From the NCBI GenBank assembly GCA_001299455.1, contig CYUK01000003.1, positions 1,302,001 through 1,366,000 on the forward strand: a stretch of 64,000 bases of DNA, in the 5' to 3' direction. The position numbers and the translations under genes were made by a program. The notes under the pieces are model-generated. The model saw only the letters and a list, made by a program, of their open reading frames with translations, did not search any database and was not told the origin of the DNA. The DNA is from Clostridiales bacterium SIT11 (GTDB lineage: Bacteria > Bacillota > Clostridia > Tissierellales > Peptoniphilaceae). This document shows positions 1 to 9,217 of the stretch, in pieces (the stretch's first letter is position 1; each line of letters starts with the position of its first letter).

Positions 1-2
1 AG

Positions 3-113
3 AAAATTGAACTCAAGGAAAATATTAAGGAAGTCGGAGTCCACACAGTAGAAGTCCGGGTTTATCCAGAAATGACGGCCAAACTTCGGGTGGATGTCCA
101 AGTAGAAAACTAA
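3..113 (+). CDS. rplI: 50S ribosomal protein L9, C-terminal end (partial)
   Basis: Only the last 36 codons are present, read in the frame starting at base 3 and ending in TAA at 111-113. The peptide (KIELKENIKEVGVHTVEVRV, then YPEMTAKLRVDV) matches the C-terminal domain of L9, which binds 23S rRNA. The stop overlaps the dnaB start in a TAATG junction, so the two are translationally coupled. rplI-dnaB adjacency is common in Bacillota and supports the call. Confidence 0.85.
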   Translation, partial: KIELKENIKEVGVHTVEVRVYPEMTAKLRVDVQVEN

Positions 114-1447
114 TGGCCATGGATGGCAGGATTCCTCCCTATGATGAGGATGCAGAAGTCAACGTCCTGGGGTCTATGCTCCTGGAAAAGGACAGCATTA
201 CAAGGGCTGTTGAACTCTTGCAATTTGATGATTTTTACCGGAAGGCCCATGGGCAAATTTTTCTGGCCATTACAGACCTCTATACCTTAAATGAGCCGGC
301 AGACCTGGTGACTGTAGCCAACCAATTAAAGGAAAAAGGCCAGCTGACAGATGTAGGCGGGACCGCCTACTTAGCTGCCCTCACGGCTTCTGTAGTCACC
401 ACCTCCAATGTGAAATACTATTGTGAAATTGTCAAGGACAAGGCCCTCCTCCGCCAGCTCATCCACCAGTCCGATGAAATTTTAAATGACGCCTACCTCC
501 AAAAGGGGGAAGTTCAAGCTCTTTTAGAAAAGGCGGAAAAGGGAATTTTTGAAATTGCCGAAGGGACCCACCGCGGGGGCCTCATTCCCCTATCTGGTGT
601 GGTCCAAGAAACCTTTGAAACCATGCAAAAAAGAGCCCAGGATCCCAAGGGGCTGACAGGTTTGACCACAGGCTTTGCAGACTTAAACCGGAAGTTATCA
701 GGTCTGCAAAAGTCGGACCTGGTCCTTTTAGCTGCCCGTCCCTCCATGGGAAAGACGGCCCTCATGGTCAATATTGCCACCAATGCCGCCTTGGAAGGCG
801 GAGCCAAGGTGGCCATGTTCAGCCTGGAAATGAGCTCCAACCAATTGGTCCAAAGGATTTTATCCTCTACAGCCCATGTGGACCTGTCTAAGATTATTTC
901 TGCCGACTTAAATGATGAAGAATGGCGGAAAATTTTAACCGCCATCCGCCACCTCCAAAGCATTGACATAGAAATTGACGATACACCGGGGCTGACTCCC
1001 TTGGAGGTCAAGGCCAAGTGCCGGCGGCTCAAGGCGGAAAAGGGCCTGGACCTCATTGTAATTGACTACCTTCAACTTATGGAAGCCGGAGGTCGGGGAG
1101 AGTCTCGGCAGCAAGAGATTTCTTCCATATCCCGAGCCCTCAAGGGGATTGCCAAGGAACTGGACGTTCCCTTAATTGCCCTGTCCCAGCTGTCCCGGGC
1201 ACCGGAACTACGGCAAGACCACAGGCCCATCCTGTCTGACTTAAGAGAAAGTGGCGCCATTGAACAAGATGCCGACGTGGTCATGTTCCTCTACAGGGAC
1301 GACTACTACAACGAGGAGTCAGAAAAGAAAAACACCGGGGAACTGATTATTGCCAAGCATCGAAACGGGCCCACGGGGACTGTAGACCTGGTCTTTAAGA
1401 AAGAATACACAAAATTTGTCAGCATGGAATTTCAAAGAGACCACTAA
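113..1447 (+). CDS. dnaB: Replicative DNA helicase DnaB
   Basis: Hexameric 5'-3' helicase that unwinds DNA at the replication fork in the cytoplasm. At 444 aa it has normal family length. The N-terminal DnaB domain starts with the typical PPYDEDAEVNVLGSMLL segment. The RecA-like C-terminal domain has Walker A (ARPSMGKTALM, about residue 207), Walker B (LIVIDYLQLM, about 314), then SQLSRAPE and the DLRESGAIEQDAD segment. The ATG overlaps the rplI stop, so expression is probably coupled to the ribosomal protein gene. No intein or truncation is seen. Confidence 0.97.
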   Translation: MAMDGRIPPYDEDAEVNVLGSMLLEKDSITRAVELLQFDDFYRKAHGQIFLAITDLYTLNEPADLVTVANQLKEKGQLTDVGGTAYLAALTASVVTTSNVKYYCEIVKDKALLRQLIHQSDEILNDAYLQKGEVQALLEKAEKGIFEIAEGTHRGGLIPLSGVVQETFETMQKRAQDPKGLTGLTTGFADLNRKLSGLQKSDLVLLAARPSMGKTALMVNIATNAALEGGAKVAMFSLEMSSNQLVQRILSSTAHVDLSKIISADLNDEEWRKILTAIRHLQSIDIEIDDTPGLTPLEVKAKCRRLKAEKGLDLIVIDYLQLMEAGGRGESRQQEISSISRALKGIAKELDVPLIALSQLSRAPELRQDHRPILSDLRESGAIEQDADVVMFLYRDDYYNEESEKKNTGELIIAKHRNGPTGTVDLVFKKEYTKFVSMEFQRDH

Positions 1448-1476
1448 AAAAGATTGGATAGAAAAGAGAGTGCACA

Positions 1477-2745
1477 ATGGATTCAACCAGTATCCTTCAG
1501 ATTCTTTCATTAGTTATTTTAATTGCCTGTTCTGCTTTTTTTTCATCTTCAGAAACAGCCTTAACTAGCATCACCCCTATTAAGGTCCGGCAGCTGAAAG
1601 AAAAGAAGGTTAAAAATTCCCATGTCCTGGATGAGCTTTTACAAGACCCTTCAGGGATGATTTCCACCATCTTAGTGGGAAATAATATTGTCAATATTGG
1701 GGCGTCTTCCCTGGCCACTATTTTTTTTACAAGCTTTTATGGATCGGCCCGGGGCCCTTTATTTTCTACAATTATTATGACCTTCTTGGTCCTTATTTTT
1801 GGGGAAATTACGCCTAAATCCATTGCCCAAAGTAAGTCGGAGAAGGTGGCCCTAAGGACGTCTCCAGCTATTTATGGCCTAAAACAAGTCTTGCGGCCCC
1901 TGGTCTACCTTCTGACTCTGATTACCTCCGGCTTAATTAAAGTCTTTGTCTATGGAGACCCGGAAGAAGATCGGATTACCAAGGAAGAGCTCAGGACCAT
2001 TGTAGATGTCTCGGAAGAGCAGGGAGTCCTTATGGATGAGGAGACGGAATTTATCAACAATGTCCTGGATATTAAGGACAACCAGGCCATTTCCGTCATG
2101 ACCCCCAGGACCTCTGTATCCGCCTTAGATATTGAAGCTGACCAGGAAGAAATCCTGGACTTTATCCGGGAAAATAATTTTTCGCGGGTTCCTGTCTACA
2201 GGGAAAATATCGACCATATTGTGGGGATCCTCCATGTGAAGGACCTGGTCCTTCCCTTTAAGGACCAAGAGGCCATTGACTTGACTAGCCTCCTCCATGC
2301 TCCCTATTTTGGCTATGAATACATGCCTGTCATTGACCTCTTCCGACAAATGCGACAGAAAAATGTCTCCATGTCCATCATTGTAGATGAATACGGGGGA
2401 ACCTCCGGAATTGTCAGCATTGAAGACATTGTGGAAGAATTCCTAGGGGATATTGACGACGAATACGACTCCACCCAGCCCTGGTATAAACTGGGCAAGG
2501 GCCACTACAAATTGGATCCGGAGCTCCGTATTGATGAAGTTAACGAGACCTTTGGCCTTAACCTAGAAAGTGAAAACTATGACTCCATTGGAGGCTGGGT
2601 CATGGAACAGTTGGAACGACTGCCTGTAGAAGGAGACGAAGTCCAGAGAGAAAATATTCGCTTCCGGGTAGAAAAAATGGACAAGAGAAAAATTGAGAGC
2701 CTGGAACTCTTTGTAGTAGCCCAGGAAGGAAGTAAAGAGAATTAA
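1477..2745 (+). CDS. CNNM/CorC-family membrane transporter (hemolysin C-like)
   Basis: A 422-aa integral membrane protein with an N-terminal DUF21/CNNM transmembrane domain (about residues 1-190), a CBS-domain pair (about 205-335, with MTPRTSV and the EYGGTSGIVSIEDIVEE segment) and a C-terminal CorC_HlyC domain. The family is linked to Mg2+/Co2+ extrusion or homeostasis; the old name hemolysin C is probably misleading. It lies 29 bp after dnaB in the same direction and may be read from the same transcript. A strong terminator follows directly. Substrate specificity cannot be read from sequence. Confidence 0.85.
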   Translation: MDSTSILQILSLVILIACSAFFSSSETALTSITPIKVRQLKEKKVKNSHVLDELLQDPSGMISTILVGNNIVNIGASSLATIFFTSFYGSARGPLFSTIIMTFLVLIFGEITPKSIAQSKSEKVALRTSPAIYGLKQVLRPLVYLLTLITSGLIKVFVYGDPEEDRITKEELRTIVDVSEEQGVLMDEETEFINNVLDIKDNQAISVMTPRTSVSALDIEADQEEILDFIRENNFSRVPVYRENIDHIVGILHVKDLVLPFKDQEAIDLTSLLHAPYFGYEYMPVIDLFRQMRQKNVSMSIIVDEYGGTSGIVSIEDIVEEFLGDIDDEYDSTQPWYKLGKGHYKLDPELRIDEVNETFGLNLESENYDSIGGWVMEQLERLPVEGDEVQRENIRFRVEKMDKRKIESLELFVVAQEGSKEN

Positions 2746-2772
2746 CCGGTGGATGGCACCGGTTCTTTTTTT
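2744..2772 (+). terminator. Rho-independent terminator after the CNNM transporter gene
   Basis: AACCGGT (2744-2750) pairs with ACCGGTT (2758-2764) across a 7-nt loop and is followed by a T-rich tail. The stem overlaps the stop codon of the transporter gene. Confidence 0.85.
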
Positions 2773-2815
2773 GTCAAAAACCTAGGTAAATTTTGTTTGA
2801 TTAAGAGAATTATTA

Positions 2816-2844
2816 TTGAAATCCAAAAGAATCTTTGTTACAAT
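2816..2844 (+). promoter_or_regulatory. Sigma-A promoter of the feo operon
   Basis: TTGAAA (2816-2821), a 17-nt spacer, then TACAAT (2839-2844). Transcription would start near 2851, directly at the direct repeat 2852-2874. Confidence 0.75.
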
Positions 2845-2851
2845 ACAAGTG

Positions 2852-2874
2852 TATTGATAACGAATATTGATAAC
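2852..2874 (+). promoter_or_regulatory. Candidate iron-regulator operator (direct repeat at the feo start site)
   Basis: TATTGATAAC occurs twice, at 2852-2861 and 2865-2874, a 13-bp period. The repeats cover the predicted start site of the feo promoter. GATAA-type hexamers recall Fur boxes, and Fur or DtxR-type repression of feo is common, so an iron-responsive repressor site is the likely reading. The repressor is not identified in this window. Confidence 0.55.
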
Positions 2875-2915
2875 CAACAGAGGAGTAGCGGTCTTAAATC
2901 TAGGAGGTGGTTTTG

Positions 2916-3137
2916 ATGAACTTATTAATGGCTGTTCCTGGAAAAGACTATAGGATTGTCCGAATCAAGACAAAAAATAAGGACCAGGAGCGGTTCCTAG
3001 CCAACCTAGGATTTGTAGAAGGAAGCTTAGTATCTGTTGTATCTGAAAGCATGGGAAACTTAATTGTCAAAGTTAAGGGAAGTCGGGTTGCCCTAGGGCG
3101 AGACCTGGCCATGCGGATTCATATTGCAGACCAGTAG
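2916..3137 (+). CDS. feoA: FeoA-family ferrous iron transport protein (first copy)
   Basis: A 73-aa SH3-like FeoA domain protein, thought to bind and modulate FeoB at the inner face of the membrane. The ATG at 2916 is chosen because AGGAGG (2902-2907) lies 8 nt upstream; an in-frame GTG at 2907 overlaps that ribosome binding site. The pattern of short strands around GFVEGSLVSVVSESMGNLI and a C-terminal GRDLAMRI is typical of FeoA. First gene of feoA-feoA-feoB-small protein. Confidence 0.85.
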   Translation: MNLLMAVPGKDYRIVRIKTKNKDQERFLANLGFVEGSLVSVVSESMGNLIVKVKGSRVALGRDLAMRIHIADQ

Positions 3138-3146
3138 GAGGAAGGA

Positions 3147-3401
3147 ATGGAAAAGCTTACTTTAAAAGAGGCTGAAATCGGCCAATGTTATAAAGTAAAA
3201 AAAATTACCGGGACAGGTCCTGTAAAACGTCGGATTATGGATATGGGCCTGACAAAAAATACCGGGTTTAAAGTCATTAAAGTAGCCCCCCTTGGAGACC
3301 CAATCCAAGTTCAAGTCCGGGGATACCAACTCAGTCTTCGGAAGGATGATGCCGAAATCATTGAAATTGAAAGCATCCCAGAAGACCAAATAGCAGATTA
3401 A
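3147..3401 (+). CDS. feoA: FeoA-family ferrous iron transport protein (second copy)
   Basis: An 84-aa FeoA domain protein with the family hallmark KRRIMDMGLTKNTGFKVIKVAPLGDP and RGYQLSLRKDDAEII. It lies 9 bp after the first FeoA and is preceded by an AGGAGG ribosome binding site. The two copies are divergent in sequence rather than a recent duplication, so they may have distinct roles on FeoB. Paired FeoA genes ahead of feoB are common in Clostridia-like bacteria. Confidence 0.9.
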   Translation: MEKLTLKEAEIGQCYKVKKITGTGPVKRRIMDMGLTKNTGFKVIKVAPLGDPIQVQVRGYQLSLRKDDAEIIEIESIPEDQIAD

Positions 3402-3411
3402 GGAGGCTTGC

Positions 3412-5568
3412 ATGGTTCGAATTGCTCTAGCCGGAAATCCAAATAGTGGGAAATCCACCTTATTTAATTTATTAACAGGATCCAACCAATATGTGGGAAA
3501 CTGGCCAGGTGTAACTGTAGAGAAAAAAGAAGGTACATATAAAAAAGATAAGGAAGTAAGCTTTACAGACTTACCAGGTATTTATTCTCTCTCTCCCTAC
3601 ACCCTGGAAGAAGTGGTGAGCCGGGACTATTTATTAGAAGAAAAACCTGATGTCATTATTGACGTCATTGACGCCGCCAATATTGAACGGAACCTTTATC
3701 TTTCAACCCAATTAGCTGAACTGGGGATTCCCTTAGTTCTAGCCCTAAACATGATGGACGTGGTCAAGAAAAATGGGGACAAAATTGACACCAAAGCCCT
3801 GGAAGAAGACTTGGGCTGCCGGGTCGTAGAAATTTCTGCCCTCCACAAAAAAGGTGTGGACCACTTAATTGAAGTGGCCAAGGAGGCGGCCATTGAAGGG
3901 AAAAAGGCTGAAAAAATCACCTATGAAGGGGATATTGAAGCCTGTATTGAAAAAATATATGACTGCCTTCCTAAACTGAAAGAAGAAGGAGCCAGTCGGT
4001 TTAAGGCTGTCAAATTTTTAGAAAGAGACGAAAAACTTTGGGAAAGCTACCCCATGACTCCCCAAGAAAGAGAGAACTTAGACGGTCTTATTTCCCAGTT
4101 AGAAGAAAACTTAGATGATGACGGGGAAGGCATTTTAACCGATGCCCGCTACAACGTGGTCAGTGAAGTGACCAAGGACAGCGTAAAAAAAGGCCGGACA
4201 GGAGAAAGTACCACAGATAAAATTGACCGGATTGTTACCAATCGGTTTTTGGCCCTGCCGATTTTTGCCGCCATCATGTTCCTGGTCTACTATATTTCCA
4301 TTTCCAAGGTGGGCCAGCCCATTACAGACTATGTCAATGACAACTTGGTAGAAGGCGGCATCCAAGCCTGGGCCCAAGGAGCCTTAGAAGGCATGGGAAC
4401 AGCTGACTGGATGGTTTCCCTAGTAGTCGATGGAATTATCGGCGGTGTGGGAGCTGTTTTAGGTTTTCTTCCTGTCATTGCTTGTATGTTTTTACTCTTA
4501 GCCATTTTGGAAGATGTAGGCTATATGAGCCGGATTGCCTTTATCCTAGACCGGATTTTCCGTAAATTTGGCCTATCTGGGAAGAGTTTTATTCCCATTT
4601 TAATTGGGACAGGCTGTGCCGTGCCGGGAATTATGGCCACCCGGACCATAGAAAGTGACCAAGACCGGCGGATGACTGTCATTGTCGCCTCCTTCCTTCC
4701 CTGTGGAGCCAAGCTGGCTATCATCTCCCTTTTTGCCTCAGCGATTTTTGTAGGCAAGTGGTGGTTTGCCCCCTTGACCTACTTTATCGGAATTGCCGCT
4801 GTGATTATCTCCGGGATTATTTTGAAGAAGACCTCTCTCTTTGAAGGAGACCCGGCTCCCTTTGTGATGGAGCTTCCAGAATACCATATGCCCAATCCGG
4901 GCAATGTCTTCCGGTCCACCTATGACCGGTGCAAGGCCTTTGTCATTAAGGCAGGAACTATTATCCTCCTGGCCACTTTGGCTATCTGGCTCTTAAGTAA
5001 TATTTCCGTAAAAGGAGAATTCCACACCTTTGATGATGCCTCTACTCATAGTATTTTATCTGCCATTGGCAGCCTCTTTGCTCCCCTCTTTGCCCCCTTG
5101 GGCTTTGGAGATTGGAAGGCCGTTGTGGCCACCTTTACTGGCCTTGTGGCCAAGGAAGCCGTTGTAGGAACCTATGGCGTCGTTGCCGGCCTTGGAGCCG
5201 GTCTTGGAGAAACAGACCCCAGCGTCATTGCCTATGCAGCCAAGACCTTTACTGTGGTATCGGCCCTCAGCTTTACCGTCTTTAACCAATTAACCGTCCC
5301 CTGCTTTGCCGCTGTGGGAGCCATTCGAAATGAAATGAACTCTTCCAAGTGGACCTGGATTGCCATTGGCTACCAAATCCTCTTCTCCTACCTGGTATCT
5401 TTGATGATTTACCAATTTGGCCGGGTTCTCGTCTTAAAAGAAGCTGCAAATGTCGGAACCCTTGTGGCCTTCTTGGTCTTAATTGGAAGCCTCTACCTCC
5501 TTCTTAGACCAGATCCAAAAAAGAAGGCTGCAAGACAAAAAGTCCAAGCAGCCCATGAAAGTCATTAA
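3412..5568 (+). CDS. feoB: Ferrous iron transporter FeoB
   Basis: A 718-aa Fe2+ importer of the cell membrane. The N-terminal G domain shows G1 (GNPNSGKST, residues 8-16), G3 (DLPGIYSL, about 54) and G4 (NMMD, about 113), followed by a helical spacer domain. The membrane part (about 265-705) contains two Gate-type regions with GTGCAVPGIMATR and the later LVAKEAVVGTYG segment. The length is slightly long for the family. The start follows an AGGAGG site. It works with the FeoA proteins and the small Cys-rich protein downstream, and probably responds to iron through the operator at 2852-2874. Confidence 0.97.
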   Translation: MVRIALAGNPNSGKSTLFNLLTGSNQYVGNWPGVTVEKKEGTYKKDKEVSFTDLPGIYSLSPYTLEEVVSRDYLLEEKPDVIIDVIDAANIERNLYLSTQLAELGIPLVLALNMMDVVKKNGDKIDTKALEEDLGCRVVEISALHKKGVDHLIEVAKEAAIEGKKAEKITYEGDIEACIEKIYDCLPKLKEEGASRFKAVKFLERDEKLWESYPMTPQERENLDGLISQLEENLDDDGEGILTDARYNVVSEVTKDSVKKGRTGESTTDKIDRIVTNRFLALPIFAAIMFLVYYISISKVGQPITDYVNDNLVEGGIQAWAQGALEGMGTADWMVSLVVDGIIGGVGAVLGFLPVIACMFLLLAILEDVGYMSRIAFILDRIFRKFGLSGKSFIPILIGTGCAVPGIMATRTIESDQDRRMTVIVASFLPCGAKLAIISLFASAIFVGKWWFAPLTYFIGIAAVIISGIILKKTSLFEGDPAPFVMELPEYHMPNPGNVFRSTYDRCKAFVIKAGTIILLATLAIWLLSNISVKGEFHTFDDASTHSILSAIGSLFAPLFAPLGFGDWKAVVATFTGLVAKEAVVGTYGVVAGLGAGLGETDPSVIAYAAKTFTVVSALSFTVFNQLTVPCFAAVGAIRNEMNSSKWTWIAIGYQILFSYLVSLMIYQFGRVLVLKEAANVGTLVAFLVLIGSLYLLLRPDPKKKAARQKVQAAHESH

Positions 5569-5585
5569 ACAAAGGAAGTGATTTT

Positions 5586-5717
5586 ATGCCTACCATTTTT
5601 ATTGGAGGCCTGGTTGTCCTGGCGGTCTATTTCGCCATTAAACATGTGAAAAAGACCAAGGGGTCCTGTTGTGATTGCCCTGGCGCAGCAACCTGTAATA
5701 GGAAGTGCACAAAATAA
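5586..5717 (+). CDS. FeoB-associated Cys-rich membrane protein
   Basis: A 43-aa protein 17 bp after feoB, with the ribosome binding site AAAGGAAG. One N-terminal membrane helix (PTIFIGGLVVLAVYFAI) is followed by a basic stretch (KHVKKTKG) and a Cys-rich tail with CCDCPGAATCNRKC (five Cys). This is the layout of the FeoB-associated Cys-rich membrane protein family, which takes the FeoC position in many Bacillota. The Cys cluster could bind iron or sense redox state; this is inference. Confidence 0.85.
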   Translation: MPTIFIGGLVVLAVYFAIKHVKKTKGSCCDCPGAATCNRKCTK

Positions 5718-5754
5718 AGAGAATTAAAAATTTAGAAAAAAATATTTTTTCATG

Positions 5755-5793
5755 AATCGGCATGAAGGTGGACTCCTTTATGTCGATTTTTTT
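5755..5793 (+). terminator. Terminator of the feo operon
   Basis: A 14-bp stem with two G-U pairs (5755-5768 with 5775-5788), a 6-nt loop and a run of seven T. Confidence 0.9.
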
Positions 5794-6096
5794 ATCCTTT
5801 AAAGAGAAATGTCTATCCTCCAGATGGACTTAAAAGAAGGTTAATCCGGTATTTTCTTAAAATTCATGTTCTTTCATAGTCTGTAAGGACTTTTTTACCT
5901 TTTTACAACTCTAAAGTCAGTAGGGAAGAAAAGAAGACCTGGATTTTCCTTCCATATAAAGGGACCTAAAAGTCCTAGCTCTCAGAAGACTTTAAAGGAA
6001 AAGGACCGGCAGGATAAAAACAACGTTCATTTATTTTTCCATCCTTTATTTTTTACCTGAACTTTTATCTTCCTTAAATTTGTATAGATGTTCCTA
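5794..6096. other. Intergenic region with no gene seen
   Basis: About 300 bp of AT-rich sequence between the feo terminator and the promoter region of the sugar importer. I find no open frame with a ribosome binding site, no tRNA and no riboswitch signature. It may hold distal regulatory sites for the importer operon. Confidence 0.5.
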
Positions 6097-6105
6097 TGGT
6101 ATTAT
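6097..6105 (+). promoter_or_regulatory. Extended -10 promoter candidate of the sugar importer operon
   Basis: TGGTATTAT gives a TGn-extended -10 (TATTAT, 6100-6105) about 57 bp before the first start codon. There is no good -35; TTGTAT at 6080-6085 is only 14 nt upstream. Confidence 0.4.
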
Positions 6106-6162
6106 TTTCAATGTTAGACAAGAAAATACTACTTATATTTATTATGAAAGGAAGAAAGAACC

Positions 6163-7449
6163 ATGAAAAAACTTGGAATAATACTATTAATTTTTATTCT
6201 ATCCTGTAGTTTGATAGCCTGTGGAAAGTCGGATAATTCTGCAAAAACAGAAGATGGTAAGGTGAAAATTGAATACTACCATGTCAATGCCGAAACTCAA
6301 GGTGGGGTCAGTGTTAAGGAGCTAGTTGATAACTTTAATAAAAATAACGACCACATTGAAGTTGTAGCGACCTACAATCCAGATATGTACAAGGGTTTAA
6401 TGCAAAACCTTCAAGCCAAGCAAGCCGCCAAGGAATCTCCGGCAATTGTACAAGTTGGTTGGGCTTTTTTAGATTATTTTTCCAACAACTTTGACTATGT
6501 ATCCCCCCAAGATGCCATTGATGAATTTGACAAGGAAGATCCAAACTTCCTAAAAGACAATTTTCTACCTAATATTTTAGACCTGGCAAAAAACTCCCAA
6601 GGAGACCAAGTGGGAATTCCCTATTCCCTATCTACGCCAGTTCTCTACATTAACCGAGACATTTTAAAAGAGTGTGGTCTTCCAGAAGCTGGTCCACAAA
6701 CTTGGCAAGAAGTGAGTGAATTTGCCAAGACCATTAAGGAAAAAACAGGGAAATATGGTCTATACATCCAAGAACCTCAAGATTTTTGGGCCCAACAAGC
6801 TCTGGTAGAGTCCAATGGGGCCAAGATGATTCAAGACAAGAAGGCCAGCTTTGCAGATCCCCAAGGAATTGAAGCCATGGAACTCTATCAAGCCATGGTA
6901 AAAGATGGGTCTGCCATTCATATTTCCTGGGATGAAGGAGTCCAATCCTTTGTTGATGGAAATATTGCCATGTGCTACACAACCATTGCCCGCCGTGAAC
7001 AAATCCAAAAAGGGGCACAATTTGACGTTGCTGCTGTAAAATCACCAACCTTCCAAGGAAAAGACCGGTGTATTCCAGCTGGTGGTTGCTTCTTAGCCAT
7101 TACAGCCACAGACAAGGACCAAGTGAAGGCTGCCTGGGAATTTGAAAAATACCTTTATGGTGTTGAACAAATGGCCACTTGGACCAAGGGAACAGGCTAT
7201 ACTCCTCCAAGAAAAGATGTTGCAGATGCTGAAAATGGATTGAAGTCCTTCTTAGAAGAAAACCAAATGATGAAACCGGCCATTGAACAATCTAAAGATG
7301 TTGTTTCCTGGGCCTCTTTCCCTGGTAATGCAGGCCTTGAAGCAGAACAACTCCTCCTGGATATGCGGGATGAAATCCTAGCAGGGGGCAATGTAAAAGA
7401 ATCCATGACCCAAACCCAAGAAAAAATCAATAATTTGTTAGAAAAGTAA
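6163..7449 (+). CDS. Carbohydrate ABC transporter substrate-binding lipoprotein
   Basis: A 428-aa family 1 extracellular solute-binding protein. The signal peptide ends in the lipobox SLIAC (Cys20), so it is predicted to be lipid-anchored on the outer face of the membrane. The body matches UgpB/MalE-like proteins that bind sugars, oligosaccharides or glycerol phosphodiesters (VQVGWAFLDYF; GIPYSLSTPVLYINRDIL; VPAGGCFLAI-type segment near residue 305). It is followed by two permeases, an ATPase and a TIM-barrel enzyme. The exact ligand is not readable; the resemblance to UgpB is only moderate. Confidence 0.88.
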   Translation: MKKLGIILLIFILSCSLIACGKSDNSAKTEDGKVKIEYYHVNAETQGGVSVKELVDNFNKNNDHIEVVATYNPDMYKGLMQNLQAKQAAKESPAIVQVGWAFLDYFSNNFDYVSPQDAIDEFDKEDPNFLKDNFLPNILDLAKNSQGDQVGIPYSLSTPVLYINRDILKECGLPEAGPQTWQEVSEFAKTIKEKTGKYGLYIQEPQDFWAQQALVESNGAKMIQDKKASFADPQGIEAMELYQAMVKDGSAIHISWDEGVQSFVDGNIAMCYTTIARREQIQKGAQFDVAAVKSPTFQGKDRCIPAGGCFLAITATDKDQVKAAWEFEKYLYGVEQMATWTKGTGYTPPRKDVADAENGLKSFLEENQMMKPAIEQSKDVVSWASFPGNAGLEAEQLLLDMRDEILAGGNVKESMTQTQEKINNLLEK

Positions 7450-7459
7450 TGGAGGCTAG

Positions 7460-8335
7460 ATGAAAGATAAACTCAAAGCTTACCTTATGCTTCTTCCGGC
7501 AAGCTTTTTCTTTCTGGTCTTTGTATTAATTCCCCTATTTTATACTTTTTATCTGAGCTTTTTTGACTGGAATATGATTAAGGCCCATAAGAAATTTGTC
7601 GGCTTTCAAAATTATCTCGATGTGGTTCAAAACCCAATTTTTAAAACCATTTTAGCCAATACTTTTATTTATATTCTTTTGCTTTTAATCTTAAATTTTG
7701 TGGCCCCCTATATTTTGGCCTATGTCCTGAGTATTGTGGTAAAAAAGCACAAAGAATTTTACCGGGCAGCCTTCTTTTTGCCCTCTTTAATTTCCCTGGT
7801 CATTGGATCGGTCCTCTATACCTGGATTTTAAATCCAGTGTCTGGTCCAGTTGCCATTATTTTAAAGCACTTTGGCCTGGCCCTGCCTATTTGGTCTAAG
7901 ACCCAGGGGCTGGTCCTGGTGGTCATATCCATTATTACCTCCTGGAAGGCCTTTGGCTACAACTTTATTGTCATCCTAGGCGGCCTAGCTGGCATTGATG
8001 AAAGCATTATTGAAGCTGCCCGTCTAGATGGGGCAAACTTCTTTCAACTCTTTAAGGATATTGCCCTGCCAGCCTCTTCAGCAACAGGGCTGTATATTTT
8101 TGTCATGACCATCGTCCAGGGCCTCCAATATGTCTTTACCCCCATCAAGGTCATTACCCAAGGAGGCCCAAGTTACGGGTCTTCTTCCTTGATTTACCAT
8201 GCCTACCATGAAGCTTTTATTCTCTACCGCACAGGCCTGTCTTCGGCCCTGTCCATTCTTACCATGCTCATCTTTATTGTTCTTTTAATTTTAGAATTTA
8301 AATTTGTAGAAAGAGGGATTTACTATGAAAACTAA
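7460..8335 (+). CDS. Sugar ABC transporter permease (UgpA/MalF type)
   Basis: A 291-aa membrane protein with six predicted helices and the EAA loop EAARLDGANFFQLFKDIALP (about residue 193), which docks to the ATPase. It starts 10 bp after the binding-protein gene. Its end overlaps the next permease by 11 bp, consistent with coupled synthesis of the heterodimeric channel. Confidence 0.9.
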   Translation: MKDKLKAYLMLLPASFFFLVFVLIPLFYTFYLSFFDWNMIKAHKKFVGFQNYLDVVQNPIFKTILANTFIYILLLLILNFVAPYILAYVLSIVVKKHKEFYRAAFFLPSLISLVIGSVLYTWILNPVSGPVAIILKHFGLALPIWSKTQGLVLVVISIITSWKAFGYNFIVILGGLAGIDESIIEAARLDGANFFQLFKDIALPASSATGLYIFVMTIVQGLQYVFTPIKVITQGGPSYGSSSLIYHAYHEAFILYRTGLSSALSILTMLIFIVLLILEFKFVERGIYYEN

Positions 8336-9146
8336 AGAAAACCAAGTCTTTCTCCACCTGGTTCTCATCCTTTTGGTGGTTATTTCCCTCTTTCCCATAG
8401 TCTTTGCTGTGTCCAATTCTTTTAAGAGTCTGGAAGAATCCTTTAACAGTGTCCTGTCTTTGGTTCCCAAAAATCCAAGCCTGGACAACTACCGCTATGT
8501 TTTTGCCAGACTCCCCCTTTTTAAAATAATTTTCAACACCTTTGCCATTGCCTTTATTGTAACAGGAGTCAAAATAATCACCTCAGTTTTAGCCAGTTAC
8601 AGCCTAGTTTACTATGACTTTAAGGGGAAAAATTTCATCTATCTTGTTTTTTTAACCACCATGTTTATTCCCTTTACCGTCACCATGATTCCCAACTATT
8701 TAATTGTATCCAAGCTCAATCTGACGGATAGTATTTGGGGAGTTATGCTTCCCCAGTTTGCAGATGTTCTAGGGATTTTTCTTTTAAGGCAATCCATGCG
8801 AACCATCCCCAAGTCCATTATTGAAGTGGCAAAAATTGATGGCGTGAAAGAAAGGCAGATTCTAGGAGATATTATCCTGCCCATTCTGCGGCCGTCTATG
8901 ATTTCAACAGCCATTATTTTTTTCATTAACTCTTGGAATGAATACGTCTGGCCAGTTTTAATTATCTCCAGCCAAGACAACTACACCCTGTCCCTGGCCC
9001 TACAAATGTTTATTTCCTCTGAGGGAGGAACGGAATTCCCCATAGCCATGGCTGTTTCTGTGATTACAATGATTATTCCCTTAACCCTATTTTTACTTTT
9101 CCAAAGGCATATTATCTCCACCTTTATTAGCTCTGGTGTGAAATAA
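8325..9146 (+). CDS. Sugar ABC transporter permease (UgpE/MalG type)
   Basis: A 273-aa membrane protein with six predicted helices and the EAA-type loop EVAKIDGVKERQILGDIILP (about residue 167). It forms the second half of the import channel with the upstream UgpA-like permease. The start lies inside the upstream gene. Confidence 0.9.
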   Translation: MKTKENQVFLHLVLILLVVISLFPIVFAVSNSFKSLEESFNSVLSLVPKNPSLDNYRYVFARLPLFKIIFNTFAIAFIVTGVKIITSVLASYSLVYYDFKGKNFIYLVFLTTMFIPFTVTMIPNYLIVSKLNLTDSIWGVMLPQFADVLGIFLLRQSMRTIPKSIIEVAKIDGVKERQILGDIILPILRPSMISTAIIFFINSWNEYVWPVLIISSQDNYTLSLALQMFISSEGGTEFPIAMAVSVITMIIPLTLFLLFQRHIISTFISSGVK

Positions 9147-9217
9147 GGGGAAATTGCAACAAATAAAGACAAAACTGTGGTGATGGACAAAATCCATTTC
9201 CATGAAAGGAGACCAGC

